Origin: Nitrosomonas cryotolerans ATCC 49181
GTDB lineage: Bacteria > Pseudomonadota > Gammaproteobacteria > Burkholderiales > Nitrosomonadaceae
DNA length: 64,000 bases
Assembly (NCBI RefSeq): GCF_900143275.1
Contig: NZ_FSRO01000001.1
Span: 2,188,116 to 2,252,115 of the forward strand
Reading direction: 5' to 3'
Of the stretch, positions 56,831-64,000 are shown piece after piece (the stretch's first letter is position 1; the number at the start of each line of letters is the position of its first letter). The notes below the pieces were generated by a model. It was not told where the DNA came from and ran no database searches. It saw only the letters and a program-made list of their open reading frames with translations. The position numbers were made by a program, and so were the translations under genes.

Positions 56831-56924
56831 TTTATAAATAATAAAAAAATCAGCTTTTCTTATAGCTTATATTCACACCCCCAACCAACCTAACGGCGTC
56901 CGTACGTTCTACAAAGAAATAGCA

Positions 56925-57521
56925 TCAAGGCTTAAAAAAATCCCCGAGCAAACTTTGGCAGCATTGTTTCACGGGCGCAGCCGATTTTTCTATTTTTGTT
57001 CTTAATAAGGCCCCTTGCCAGGTATTTATTAATAAATCGGCCATCTCCTTAGCTGATTTATCTAATCTTATCGTACCCTGCTGTTGCGCCTTGGCTAAAC
57101 CAGATTGCAGTAAATCCCGATAACGATCAATAGCCGATTGCAGCGATTCCTTGCAGATATCGCTGGTATCGCCTATCTCTCCCATTAAATTACCCAATAA
57201 GCAACCCCCCTTGAATTCATTTTTCTCAAGCTCTGTAATGAGCTCAGCAAAATAGTGTTGTATCGCACCCAGTGCATCCATTTCTGATTGCTGTAAATGA
57301 TGCGTTAATTGTCCAATAAAGGGATCAATATAGTGTTGAATCACTTCTGCACCAAAATTCTCCTTACTCCCAAAATAATTATAGAATGAACCTTTAGGAA
57401 TATGAGCAGCATCCAGAATCTCCTGTAACCCTGTACCATGATAGCCCTGCTCCATGAGTAAATTCACGCCATGGTCCAGAAGATTCTCTTTATTCAATTC
57501 TTTTTTAGTTGATTTATGCAT
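56925..57521 (-). CDS. TetR/AcrR-family transcriptional regulator
   Basis: The 198-residue repressor has an N-terminal helix-turn-helix, NLLDHGVNLLMEQGYHGTG followed by LQEILDAAHIPKGSFYNYFGSKENF. The C-terminal ligand-binding domain includes FKGGCLLGNLMGEIGD, which is common in the AcuR/NemR-like subgroup that responds to small electrophiles. A cysteine (C in GGCLLGN) could be a sensor, by analogy only. A 20-bp palindrome lies 8-27 bases upstream of the ATG. It is 135 bases upstream of the DUF4242 gene on the same strand and probably controls itself and that operon. Confidence 0.9.
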   Translation of the reverse strand: MHKSTKKELNKENLLDHGVNLLMEQGYHGTGLQEILDAAHIPKGSFYNYFGSKENFGAEVIQHYIDPFIGQLTHHLQQSEMDALGAIQHYFAELITELEKNEFKGGCLLGNLMGEIGDTSDICKESLQSAIDRYRDLLQSGLAKAQQQGTIRLDKSAKEMADLLINTWQGALLRTKIEKSAAPVKQCCQSLLGDFFKP

Positions 57522-57528
57522 AGTTTTA

Positions 57529-57548
57529 TAATACGACCGGTTGTCTTA
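57529..57548. promoter_or_regulatory. Predicted operator upstream of the tetR-family gene
   Basis: TAATACGACC and GGTTGTCTTA form a 20-bp palindrome (8 of 10 paired positions complementary) centred on ACCGGT, 8 bases before the ATG. Size, symmetry and place are typical for TetR-family autoregulation. A related site lies at 56811-56830. Confidence 0.6.
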
Positions 57549-57962
57549 AATGTAAAGAAGAATTTTTTAACCATAATCATAACGCAATGCATTTCGGAAC
57601 TAGATCTTTACATATCACATTGATAGCGTGACTATCTTTTAGGCGGACTTTTCACGTCTCAAATCTTGTTGATATCCTCAAGCACCTGCCTCATCTGTCG
57701 CCAAGGATACTGGTTGATCGAAGGATCCTGTTAAACTAACAGTGTTTCGTTATTTCCAAATATAATCAGCGGCAATAACTGACATCATCATCTTCCGAAC
57801 AGGTTATCAGATCGCTTCAAATGATACTCGTTCACGTACTTGATCTTCAGCGAGATTCATCGATTCCAGACACAGAGAAAAAGAAGACAGGCAAGACCTT
57901 TCAATTATTTATTTACTGGCCACCGTCTCTTTAAGAAAACAGTAATCAGATAAGGAGCAATT
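57549..57962. other. Divergent region between tetR-family and methyltransferase genes
   Basis: About 410 bases with no gene. It holds the promoters of both divergent genes. AAGGAG at 57953-57958 is the ribosome site for the methyltransferase. No miniature element is present. Confidence 0.45.
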
Positions 57963-58853
57963 ATGGATATTCGTACTCAGGCATGTTTCACGCTCAGCAA
58001 GAAATTAATGCGCCCTCCCACCGAACGAACGGTTAATTATGATGCTTACGGGGACTGGCGCAACGATTCCCTTTCAAAAAGCTGGGCGGCATTTTCTGAT
58101 TCAAACATCACGGGTAAAGATGTGCTGGATTTTGGTTCTGGCGATGGTCCCATGAGTCTCTTTCTTGCACAGGAAAAATATCCCAAGAAGATCGTGGGCG
58201 TCGATATTAATAATATAGCGATCGAACGCGCAAAAAAGGCACTCACGCGCGCAGTACTCCCGGACAGTGTTGATGTCGAATTTTTGTTGGGCTCTACGGA
58301 TCAACTGCCAGTCTCCGATCAATCATTTGATACGTTACTGGCATTCGATTGTCTAGAGCACGTTATGTCACCTCAACTCATCTTACGTGATTGGTATCGG
58401 ACACTCCGTCCTGGTGGACGATGTCTCATAGAATGGTTCCCCTATAAGGGTCCATGGGGACCACATATGGAGGCACTCATTCCAGTTCCCTGGGCACATG
58501 TAATTTTTGGTGAGCGTGCAATGTTTCGGACTGCCGAAAAAATATATGACCTGCCAGAATTCGTTCCTCGACACTGGGATCTGGATGAACAGGGAAACAA
58601 AAAGTCAAATAAATGGCGTGCCTGGTCATCATTCGAAGAACAGGCTTATATTAATAAACTGGATATCCCAACATTTCAGACCTTGGCTCATAACGTCGGA
58701 TTTCAAATTGCACGTCATGAGCTTCATAGCTTTACTGGTTCGCGTGTTCGACAGAAAATCGGCCGTATGCTTATGAATACGCCTTTTATCGGCGAATATT
58801 TCGTATCGTATATCATCATCGAATTGCTGCGTCCCAAAGAAGATAAAAATTAA
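57963..58853 (+). CDS. Class I SAM-dependent methyltransferase
   Basis: The 296-residue enzyme has the SAM-binding motif VLDFGSGDGPMSLFLAQE, then IVGVDINNIAIERAKKAL, DQSFDTLLAFDCLEHV and YRTLRPGGRCLIEWFP, as in the Methyltransf_11/25 group. The C-terminal region may hold the substrate site, and the last residues (FVSYIIIELLRPK) are hydrophobic. The acceptor is unknown; a lipid or glycan role is possible but only a guess. AAGGAG precedes the ATG. It stands alone and is divergent from the tetR-family gene. Confidence 0.88.
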   Translation: MDIRTQACFTLSKKLMRPPTERTVNYDAYGDWRNDSLSKSWAAFSDSNITGKDVLDFGSGDGPMSLFLAQEKYPKKIVGVDINNIAIERAKKALTRAVLPDSVDVEFLLGSTDQLPVSDQSFDTLLAFDCLEHVMSPQLILRDWYRTLRPGGRCLIEWFPYKGPWGPHMEALIPVPWAHVIFGERAMFRTAEKIYDLPEFVPRHWDLDEQGNKKSNKWRAWSSFEEQAYINKLDIPTFQTLAHNVGFQIARHELHSFTGSRVRQKIGRMLMNTPFIGEYFVSYIIIELLRPKEDKN

Positions 58854-58887
58854 ATACCTGCCGGTGGAGTTTCTACATCGTCACCCT

Positions 58888-58907
58888 CCTCACCCTAAAG
58901 GGTGAGG
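58888..58907. terminator. Hairpin after the methyltransferase gene
   Basis: CCTCACCC and GGGTGAGG form a perfect 8-bp stem around TAAA, 34 bases after the stop. There is no T run, so termination strength is uncertain. Confidence 0.5.
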
Positions 58908-59014
58908 AAGCCTGCTACGTTTAATAAATTTCTGCTTGAACCACTTCGGCAGGTTCCTATTGCTGACGGCATTACTGCACAATTCACTACACAGATTAAC
59001 CGGACATAACCTGA

Positions 59015-59110
59015 GAGACCTTTGCAAAATCCCAGTAGTTGAAAAATTAACTATTTATAATCAATAGTAAAAAACCTAAACCTCTAGCGAGGACTCTTAC
59101 AAAAGCCTTG
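59015..59110 (-). mobile_element. Miniature element A, diverged, beside a transposase remnant
   Basis: On the plus strand it starts GAGACCTTTGCAAAATCCC and has TATTTATAATCAATAG. It ends in a changed form, GGACTCTTACAAAAGCC, so the right end is degraded. A 10-base insertion (AAACCTAAAC) is present. An IS5-type transposase remnant begins directly after it. Confidence 0.7.
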
Positions 59111-59553
59111 GATTATGCGCACGGACGCACTGTGGCGGGATTTGCCGCCGGGGTCGGAAGGCAGAGATCAAGGCATGAGTCGCACAAAAGGAGGCTCAAC
59201 TCCAAGATACATCTGGCCGTGGATGCGCATCGCATGCCGGTCAGTGATTTCATTACATAAGGTACCACAACGGATTGAACATAAGCTGATCGCTTAATCG
59301 AAGGACCTGATTCGAATTATTTGCTGGCAGATCGCAGTTATGAGAGCAACGAAATTATTGAACAGACAAGGCATGACAATCATAATCCTCTCAAAGGAAA
59401 ACCACACTGCACAAAGGTCTTACGACAAAGAACACTATAAATTACGGCATCACCACAAGATACGCCCAAAATACCGCTTTATTCCTCGCCGCTGTGCAAA
59501 TCAGATAGATGTATCGCTCTCTGGGAAAGCATCTCACGACTATCCCATCTAGC
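59110..59553 (+). pseudogene. IS5-family transposase remnant with several frameshifts
   Basis: Parts of one transposase appear in different frames: RTDALWRDLPPG, then GLNSKIHLAVDAHRMPV, then YLLADRSYESNEIIEQT, then GITTRYAQNTALFLAAVQIR and CIALWESIS. A piece between the first two segments is missing. This is the same kind of protein as the remnant at 24808-25060. It cannot make a working enzyme. Its end overlaps the last codons of the yghU-like gene on the other strand. Confidence 0.82.
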
Positions 59554-60418
59554 TTGGTCTCGAGGATTTTAGTTTCAGAACATTGTTAATGTCTGACTCT
59601 TCATGCCGTTCGGCTAGTATCTCCCATAACTCGCCCCATGTCCGATTGACTATACGCCCACGCTGTACCGCAGGGCGTTGCCCTACTTCATCAGCCCAGC
59701 GTCTGGCATTTTGGTAACTCTTTACACCCAGGAATTCAGCCGAATCGTACAGGTTTCCCAGTACCAAATTACCATACCATGGCCATATAGCCATATCGGC
59801 AATGCCGTAATCATTCCCCGCAATAAAACGCCGCGATGCGAGTTGTTTATTGAGCAGGTCGAGCTGACGTTTAATTTCCATGGTGAAACGATTAATGGCG
59901 TATTTATTTTTTTGAGGTGCATAAGAATAGAAGTGCCCAAAGCCACCGCCTAAGTAAGGCGCCGAGCCCTGCAACCAAAACAGCCAGTTAAGCATCTCAG
60001 TCCGCTCAGTTATCTGTTGCGGTAAAAAATGGCCAAATTTTTCTGCCAGATACAGTAAAATCGCACCCGATTCGAAAACACGTACAGGGCTTTTCCCTGA
60101 ACAATCGAGCAATGCAGGAATTTTAGAATTGGGGTTAACCTCCACAAAACCCGTTGAGAATTGATCTCCTTCGCCAATTTGAATCAAATGTGCATCGTAC
60201 TCCGCCCCCGATTCGCCCAAAGCCAGGAGCTCCTCAAGCATAATTGTTACCTTCTGTCCATTGGGTGTGCCCATCGAATAAAGCTGTAGTGGATGAGCCC
60301 CCACTGGCAGCGTTGCCTCATGTGTCGCCCCCGACATGGGGCGGTTTGTCTTGGACCAAGTGCCACCATTTTCATCCTCAAAAACCCAAACCTTCGGTGC
60401 CACGTATTCATCACTCAT
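59549..60418 (-). CDS. yghU: YghU-like glutathione S-transferase family protein
   Basis: The 289-residue protein has the thioredoxin-like GST domain with TPNGQKVTIMLEELLALGE and NPNSKIPALLDCSG, where the TPN motif is typical of the Nu-class YghU/YfcG proteins that act as disulfide-bond reductases with glutathione. The helical C-terminal domain has LFWLQGSAPYLGGGFGHFYSYAP and YGIADMAIWPWYG. I use ATG 60418, preceded by GAGGG; an in-frame start at 60439 would precede that site. The last few residues and the stop lie in the neighbouring transposase remnant, so the C-terminus may have been altered. Confidence 0.92.
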   Translation of the reverse strand: MSDEYVAPKVWVFEDENGGTWSKTNRPMSGATHEATLPVGAHPLQLYSMGTPNGQKVTIMLEELLALGESGAEYDAHLIQIGEGDQFSTGFVEVNPNSKIPALLDCSGKSPVRVFESGAILLYLAEKFGHFLPQQITERTEMLNWLFWLQGSAPYLGGGFGHFYSYAPQKNKYAINRFTMEIKRQLDLLNKQLASRRFIAGNDYGIADMAIWPWYGNLVLGNLYDSAEFLGVKSYQNARRWADEVGQRPAVQRGRIVNRTWGELWEILAERHEESDINNVLKLKSSRPS

Positions 60419-60527
60419 AAAACCCTCACTAAAAAACACTGATAGCGTCAGCTTGGCTGATTTTTTGTATATTTACCTGGTTCAGAACAATGTCCAGCGC
60501 AAAATCATTATTAAATTACCGCCACCC

Positions 60528-60851
60528 TTACCCGCCAAACTGCTCGCTTAATTCAATTAAATCCTTAACCACCAAATCCGGCTCGATACCCCAGGGATCA
60601 AATATCTTCGCGGTATCTCTTTGAATCCATGCTGCCTTTATCCCGCAGCCCTGCCGCCAATCACGTCCCAAGGATTGCTGGAGAGCAGCCAGAAATTATC
60701 AACACTGGTGGCCGTTCGCTTAGAATATGTCCCTGTGCCCATAATTTGGCCAAGCCAGGAAATAAACATCTGAAAAAGCTTTCAAATGATTAAATTCCGC
60801 CATCAGCTGTTGCTGAGACTGCCCTGACAATTCGATCTGAAATACCTTCAT
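60528..60851 (-). pseudogene. Haloacid dehalogenase (type II) remnant
   Basis: On the minus strand, QQQLMAEFNHLKAFSDVY, then FWLLSSNPWDVIGGRAAG, then in another frame IKAAWIQRDTAKIFDPWGIE and PDLVVKDLIELSEQFGG before the stop at 60528. These are parts of a HAD-type haloacid dehalogenase. The middle of the protein (from the ILSNG region onward) is missing and at least two frameshifts are present. The 5' part is cut off by the insertion-sequence end at 60852-60870. It cannot be functional. Confidence 0.78.
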
Positions 60852-60870
60852 GCAGTTGTGCAGAGGTCTT
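60852..60870 (+). repeat. Solo inverted end of an IS5-type element
   Basis: GCAGTTGTGCAGAGGTCTT is identical to the right end of the complete IS at 63720-63738. No matching left end is found nearby, so it is a leftover after deletion or rearrangement. Confidence 0.75.
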
Positions 60871-61022
60871 CTTAATCTAAATCCACACAACCATTTGCCA
60901 CTCAGCTTCTCTTTCAAAAATCGCTCACATTCCCGATCACTTAAATCTTCCATAAACTGTAATAACAAACCGTAGAATAGACGGACTATACCGTAACCCT
61001 CTCGGCCTAAATCAGATGACAC
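60871..61022 (-). pseudogene. Transposase N-terminal remnant
   Basis: The minus strand from ATG 61022 reads LGREGYGIVRLFYGLLLQF, then MEDLSDRECERFLKEKLSGK and WLCGF. This resembles the N-terminus of another IS5-type transposase. It ends at the solo IS end at 60870 and has no catalytic part. Confidence 0.65.
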
Positions 61023-61040
61023 GCCAGATAAACAACGTGC

Positions 61041-61190
61041 ATTGACATCCTCCCCTTCCTAAACGAAGGGGATTCCTAGCGACTTATTAAGCCGTTAAGA
61101 GTAGGTTTGTATTGCTACTGCCTACTGGTTCCTGCTTCTTAGACGAAACTAACGTTTCAACTCCACAGGCTAACAAGCGATGTCCTCGCT
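61041..61190 (-). ncRNA. Predicted TnpB guide RNA (omega/reRNA) region, copy 2
   Basis: As in copy 1, the tnpB 3' end and right-end hairpin would give the scaffold. The guide would then be read from the flank (minus strand from 61040 downward, starting GCACGTTGTTTATCTGG). Existence and boundaries are inferred from the family. Confidence 0.45.
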
Positions 61191-62319
61191 CAAGTACATT
61201 CAAGGCACCTACCAAGTCGGCATTGGCTTTAAATCCACATTCTGTACATTCAAAAGCACTTTGGCTTTTGCGATTGTCACGACTAACATGTTGACATCTA
61301 GGGCAGGTTTGAGAGGTGTATTGAGGGTTTACCTTCAATACATCCCCGCCTGAACAAGCCTGTTTATACTCCAAGAACGAAACGAACATTCCCCATCCTT
61401 GGTCAAGAATGGATTTGTTTAGACCCGATTTCGCTTTGACGTTTTTACCATGCTTTTCAACACTGCCCTTGGCACTCTTAGACATGTTTCCTATCTTTAA
61501 ATTCTCAACTACGACCATTGCGTGATTTTTGCTGATTTCGGTTGAGGTTTTGTGTAAGAAGTCTAAACGAGCATTGGCAATACGCTCATGCAGTCGGGTA
61601 ATGATTTGTTTCTGCTTTTTCCAGTTAGCAGAGAAACGGACTTTTTTAGACAGCTTACGCTGTTCAAAAGCCAGTTTCTTTGATAACTTTCTGAAACTGT
61701 TTAAAGGTTCTACGTATGAGCCGTCTGACAAGGTTGCAAAGCGGGTAACGCCCATATCAACACCAATCATACTGGTTGAGCTATGACGCTTTAGCTCGGT
61801 CTCGTACTCAGTCTGAATCGACACGTACCAATAACTGCCTTTACGGGAAATCGTCATATTTTTAACGTCACCAATGACTTGGCGTGAATTGCGATATTTC
61901 ACCCAACCGATTTTAGGCAAGAACACTTTGCTAGACTCTTGCTCCAGCTTAAATCCTTGTGGATAACGAAAGCTGTCACTCAAACCTTTTTTCTTGAATT
62001 TTGGAATCCGTTTTAAAGGCTGTTTTTTATCAAAACCGTCTTTGAACGCTTTTTCTAAGTTTTTTAAGGCTTGTTGCAACGGTTGAGAATGAACGGTTTT
62101 TAGAAATCCATAATCTTCTGAGGATTTCCATAGCTTTAGCCAAAATGACAACTCGTTGTACCAAAGCAATGGCTGTTTCTGCTCTAATCTGAACAGATTC
62201 ATTGCTAAGGCTTTATTCCAAACAAACCGATTAGCACCCGCAAACTCAACCATCTTCTGTACTTGGTCAGAATTTGGATTGAGTCGAGATTTAAAGGCTT
62301 TGCGTATAATCTGCTTCAT
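61087..62319 (-). CDS. tnpB: TnpB, RNA-guided DNA nuclease of IS200/IS605
   Basis: This intact 410-residue TnpB is an RNA-guided nuclease ancestral to Cas12. The N-terminal helix-turn-helix-like region (KQIIRKAFKSRLNPNSDQ) leads to a split RuvC domain with Asp near 188 (IGVDMGVTRFA), Glu near 270 (VVVENLKIGNM) and Asp near 368 (NADLVGALNVLERG). The C4 zinc finger is CPRCQHVSRD...CTECG. All catalytic residues are present. The start ATG 62319 is 31 bases from the divergent tnpA start. Because tnpA is disrupted, this copy cannot transpose by itself but could still cut with its guide RNA. Confidence 0.93.
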   Translation of the reverse strand: MKQIIRKAFKSRLNPNSDQVQKMVEFAGANRFVWNKALAMNLFRLEQKQPLLWYNELSFWLKLWKSSEDYGFLKTVHSQPLQQALKNLEKAFKDGFDKKQPLKRIPKFKKKGLSDSFRYPQGFKLEQESSKVFLPKIGWVKYRNSRQVIGDVKNMTISRKGSYWYVSIQTEYETELKRHSSTSMIGVDMGVTRFATLSDGSYVEPLNSFRKLSKKLAFEQRKLSKKVRFSANWKKQKQIITRLHERIANARLDFLHKTSTEISKNHAMVVVENLKIGNMSKSAKGSVEKHGKNVKAKSGLNKSILDQGWGMFVSFLEYKQACSGGDVLKVNPQYTSQTCPRCQHVSRDNRKSQSAFECTECGFKANADLVGALNVLERGHRLLACGVETLVSSKKQEPVGSSNTNLLLTA

Positions 62320-62463
62320 GGTTATAATTATACAAAAAAGGAATTGATCTATGCAAGTTAATAACGATGTAAGAACAGGAAGACATTGAATTTTTAATCT
62401 TCATGTTCATTTGGTCTTTGTAACAAAATACCGTAGAAATGTTTTCTCCGGAAGGGTATTAAT

Positions 62464-63738
62464 AAGACTACTGCACAACTCCCCCGTCAGCGCAATAACC
62501 GACTAAAATAGTGACAAGCAGAAGACATTTGGAGCAAGAGATGCAGATGAGTTTTGGAACACTGGAATTGGCACAGCGATTGAGACGAGACAGTGTGCTA
62601 ATGAAGATTGATGTCCTGATTGACTGGGAGGAGTTACGTTCGAAGCTTACAGGTTTATACAAGCGCGAGTTATCGCATGGTGGAGGACAGGAACCATTTG
62701 ATAGGTTGATGATGTTTAAGGCGATTCTGCTGGGACAGTGGCATAGTTTGTCGGATGCTGCGTTGGAGCAAGCACTGTATGTTCGGATTGATTTTCTACA
62801 ATTTTGTGGTTTGTCCTTGTCGGATGCGATACCGGACGAAACCACCCTGTGTCGGTTTCGCAACCGATTGGTGTCCGGCGATCGGTTAGACGATCTGCTA
62901 GCCTCGATCAATGAACAGCTTCAATCACACGGATTGATGATCAAGGGCGCAACGGGAGCGGTAATTGATGCCACGCTGATTGAGTCAGCGGCACGCCCCA
63001 AAAAGGCTATCCTGCTTGAAGTGGATACCGAAGGTAAGGCTGTTCAGTTTGAGGATGGCAGCCAACCAGGAATCACCTGTATTGAAGAACAAAGCGCGGA
63101 TCGGGATGCGACCTGGCTAAAAAAAGGCAAGAAGTCGCAATTTGGCTACCGCAGTTACCTGGTAGTAGATGCGCAAAACGGCTATGTGCGCGGAGTTCAC
63201 ACGGCCCCTGCCAACCAGAGCGAAATGATACATTTCGAAGCAGCTATCAAGGGTGCGCACATCAAGGCAAATCGGGTATATGCCGACAAAGGATCAGCCA
63301 GCAACGCCAATCGGCAGTTTCTAAGAAAGTACAAAATCAAGAGCGCAATTATGCATCGCGCGTACAAGAACAAACCACTCTCGGCACGCCAGAAGCTGGC
63401 GAATAGATTGATCAGCAAAAAACGCTATATTGTTGAACAGTGTTTTGGCACGGCCAAACGCCTATTCGGAATGGGCCGCGCCAGTTACTTCGGCACGGCG
63501 AAAGTCAACGCCCAAGTTATGCTGAAAAGCATCTGCATAAATCTAAAAAAAGCGGCCAACAAAATTTTCGTGGACAAGCCACCAAGGGGAGTAGTCCGTC
63601 CAAATGCTACATAAAGGGGGAAACTCCCTTTAAAAAGAGGAAAAACCTCATTTTTTTCCAAGATAGCACGCATAAAAAATGTCATTTGGGCATTTTTTCC
63701 ATTGTCACAGTAAATTTACGCAGTTGTGCAGAGGTCTT
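62464..63738 (+). mobile_element. IS5-family insertion sequence, complete
   Basis: A 1275-bp element with inverted ends, left AAGACTACTGCACAACTCC and right (as complement) AAGACCTCTGCACAACTGC. TTAAT flanks both sides (62459-62463 and 63739-63743), a 5-bp target duplication inside tnpA. It encodes one transposase. Its ends resemble those of the family B miniature elements at 15470, 16696 and 37757. Confidence 0.92.
62541..63614 (+). CDS. IS5-family DDE transposase
   Basis: The 357-residue transposase has the IS5 N-terminal motif FDRLMMFKAILLGQWHSLSD and IPDETTLCRFRNRLV. The catalytic residues are Asp near 143 (AVIDATLIES), Asp near 247 (RVYADKGSASNA) and Glu near 299 (YIVEQCFGTAKRLFGMGRA). 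ATG 62541 is preceded by GGAG at 6 bases spacing; an upstream in-frame GTG at 62511 lacks a ribosome site. The reading frame is intact, so the element may be active and may also mobilise family B miniature elements. Confidence 0.93.
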   Translation: MQMSFGTLELAQRLRRDSVLMKIDVLIDWEELRSKLTGLYKRELSHGGGQEPFDRLMMFKAILLGQWHSLSDAALEQALYVRIDFLQFCGLSLSDAIPDETTLCRFRNRLVSGDRLDDLLASINEQLQSHGLMIKGATGAVIDATLIESAARPKKAILLEVDTEGKAVQFEDGSQPGITCIEEQSADRDATWLKKGKKSQFGYRSYLVVDAQNGYVRGVHTAPANQSEMIHFEAAIKGAHIKANRVYADKGSASNANRQFLRKYKIKSAIMHRAYKNKPLSARQKLANRLISKKRYIVEQCFGTAKRLFGMGRASYFGTAKVNAQVMLKSICINLKKAANKIFVDKPPRGVVRPNAT

Positions 63739-64000
63739 TTAATTGATTTGGAAGAAATATTTAAAAACGTGTGTTTGGATTTTGAAGCAGAATTGGTGGA
63801 ATTTAACGGTGAGCATGATCATATTCACCTTTTAGTTAACTATCCACCAAAAATTGCTATTTCTAACTTGGTAAATAGTTTGAAAGGCGTTTCAAGCCGA
63901 CTTATTCGCAAAAAGAATTATCCCGAAATTAAGAATAAGCTTTGGGGTAATATGCTTTGGAGTCCAAGCTATTTTGCGGGTAGTTGTGGTGGAGCACCAC

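Larger units (their letters stand above)
61041..64000 (-). mobile_element. IS200/IS605-family element, copy 2, carrying a nested IS; runs off the window
   Basis: Its right end begins at 61041 with the same ATTGACATCC and hairpin CCCCTTCCTAAACGAAGGGG as copy 1. It carries an intact tnpB (minus) and a tnpA (plus) split by the IS5-family element at 62464-63738. The left end lies past the window. Sequence is nearly identical to copy 1, which means recent transposition or duplication. Confidence 0.88.
62351..64000 (+). pseudogene. tnpA: tnpA of IS200/IS605 copy 2, early stop and split by an IS
   Basis: From ATG 62351 the frame stops at TGA 62387-62389 (codon 13). It continues in frame as HVHLVFVTKYRRN, and at 62463 is interrupted by an IS5-family element. 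The gene resumes after the duplicated TTAAT at 63739 and reaches the HUH motif HDHIHLLV, running past the window end. It is therefore inactive twice over. Confidence 0.88.

Noticed and set aside
58046..58776. Frames on both strands inside the methyltransferase gene
   Set aside because: The methyltransferase frame has clear SAM motifs; the others have none.
59115..59297. Small plus-strand frame starting MRTDALWRDLPPG
   Set aside because: It is a frameshifted piece of the transposase remnant, not a gene.
60720..61022. 100-codon minus-strand frame starting MSSDLGREGYG
   Set aside because: It joins a transposase N-terminal remnant, a solo IS end and part of the dehalogenase remnant by chance, so it is not one gene.

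Overview
The window reads as a chromosomal segment of a moderately AT-rich betaproteobacterium, most likely an ammonia oxidiser of the Nitrosomonas type. That assignment is an inference from overall gene style (a split GcvPA/GcvPB glycine decarboxylase, a bamE-dapB-apaH block divergent from fur, an amylosucrase, many small insertion elements). No ammonia-oxidation, ribosomal or tRNA gene is visible to prove it. Layout: (1) 1-5144, glycine cleavage genes gcvT (3' end), gcvH, gcvPA and gcvPB with a thiol peroxidase gene between the two P-protein halves, then a PfkB-type sugar/nucleoside kinase. (2) 5455-15416, a very large cyclic beta-1,2-glucan synthase gene divergent from galU, whose product makes UDP-glucose. 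(3) 15417-18500, accessory DNA with a PAS/cysteine-cluster protein, a small membrane protein, decayed sequence and a thick cluster of miniature inverted-repeat elements. (4) 18865-24103, housekeeping genes: a PlsC-type acyltransferase, apaH, dapB, bamE, fur and an MltB-type lytic transglycosylase. (5) 24371-30908, insertion-sequence debris, L-serine dehydratase, a DUF3422 protein, a damaged IS200/IS605 element and a small membrane protein. (6) 31094-37561, a minus-strand fatty-acid beta-oxidation operon (fused hydroxyacyl-CoA dehydrogenase/enoyl-CoA hydratase, thiolase, hotdog thioesterase) and a DegP-type periplasmic protease. (7) 38247-54291, a TonB-dependent receptor, a PQQ-type sugar dehydrogenase, a DUF938 methyltransferase plus DUF482 protein pair, a DUF1499 protein, a kinase-fold protein with an altered active site, amylosucrase, an MscS-like channel, Glu/Leu dehydrogenase and a membrane diguanylate cyclase. 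(8) 54695-58853, a TPR protein and a DUF4242 protein in an operon, a TetR-family regulator and a methyltransferase. (9) 58888-64000, YghU-like glutathione S-transferase surrounded by insertion-sequence wreckage: an IS5-type pseudogene, a broken haloacid dehalogenase, and a second IS200/IS605 copy with an intact tnpB but a tnpA split by an IS5-family element. The most distinctive structure is a set of short non-coding mobile elements. Family A (about 88 bp, ends GAGACYTTTGCAAAA) has eleven full, short or partial copies, five of them with perfect 5-bp target duplications and one with 4 of 5 bases matching. Family B (about 110 bp, ends AAGACCGCTGCATAACTG) includes one copy nested inside a family A copy with its own 5-bp duplication. 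Family B ends resemble those of the complete IS5-family element at 62464-63738, which also makes a 5-bp duplication, so that transposase type is the likely mover of family B. A second point of interest is a predicted small regulon: a palindrome just upstream of the TetR gene recurs in related form upstream of the DUF4242-TPR operon. Functionally, the serine/glycine genes (gcv, sdaA) feed one-carbon metabolism, galU supports the periplasmic glucan synthase, and the rest is ordinary envelope, iron and lipid metabolism. No CRISPR array, rRNA, tRNA, phage or obvious defence system was seen.
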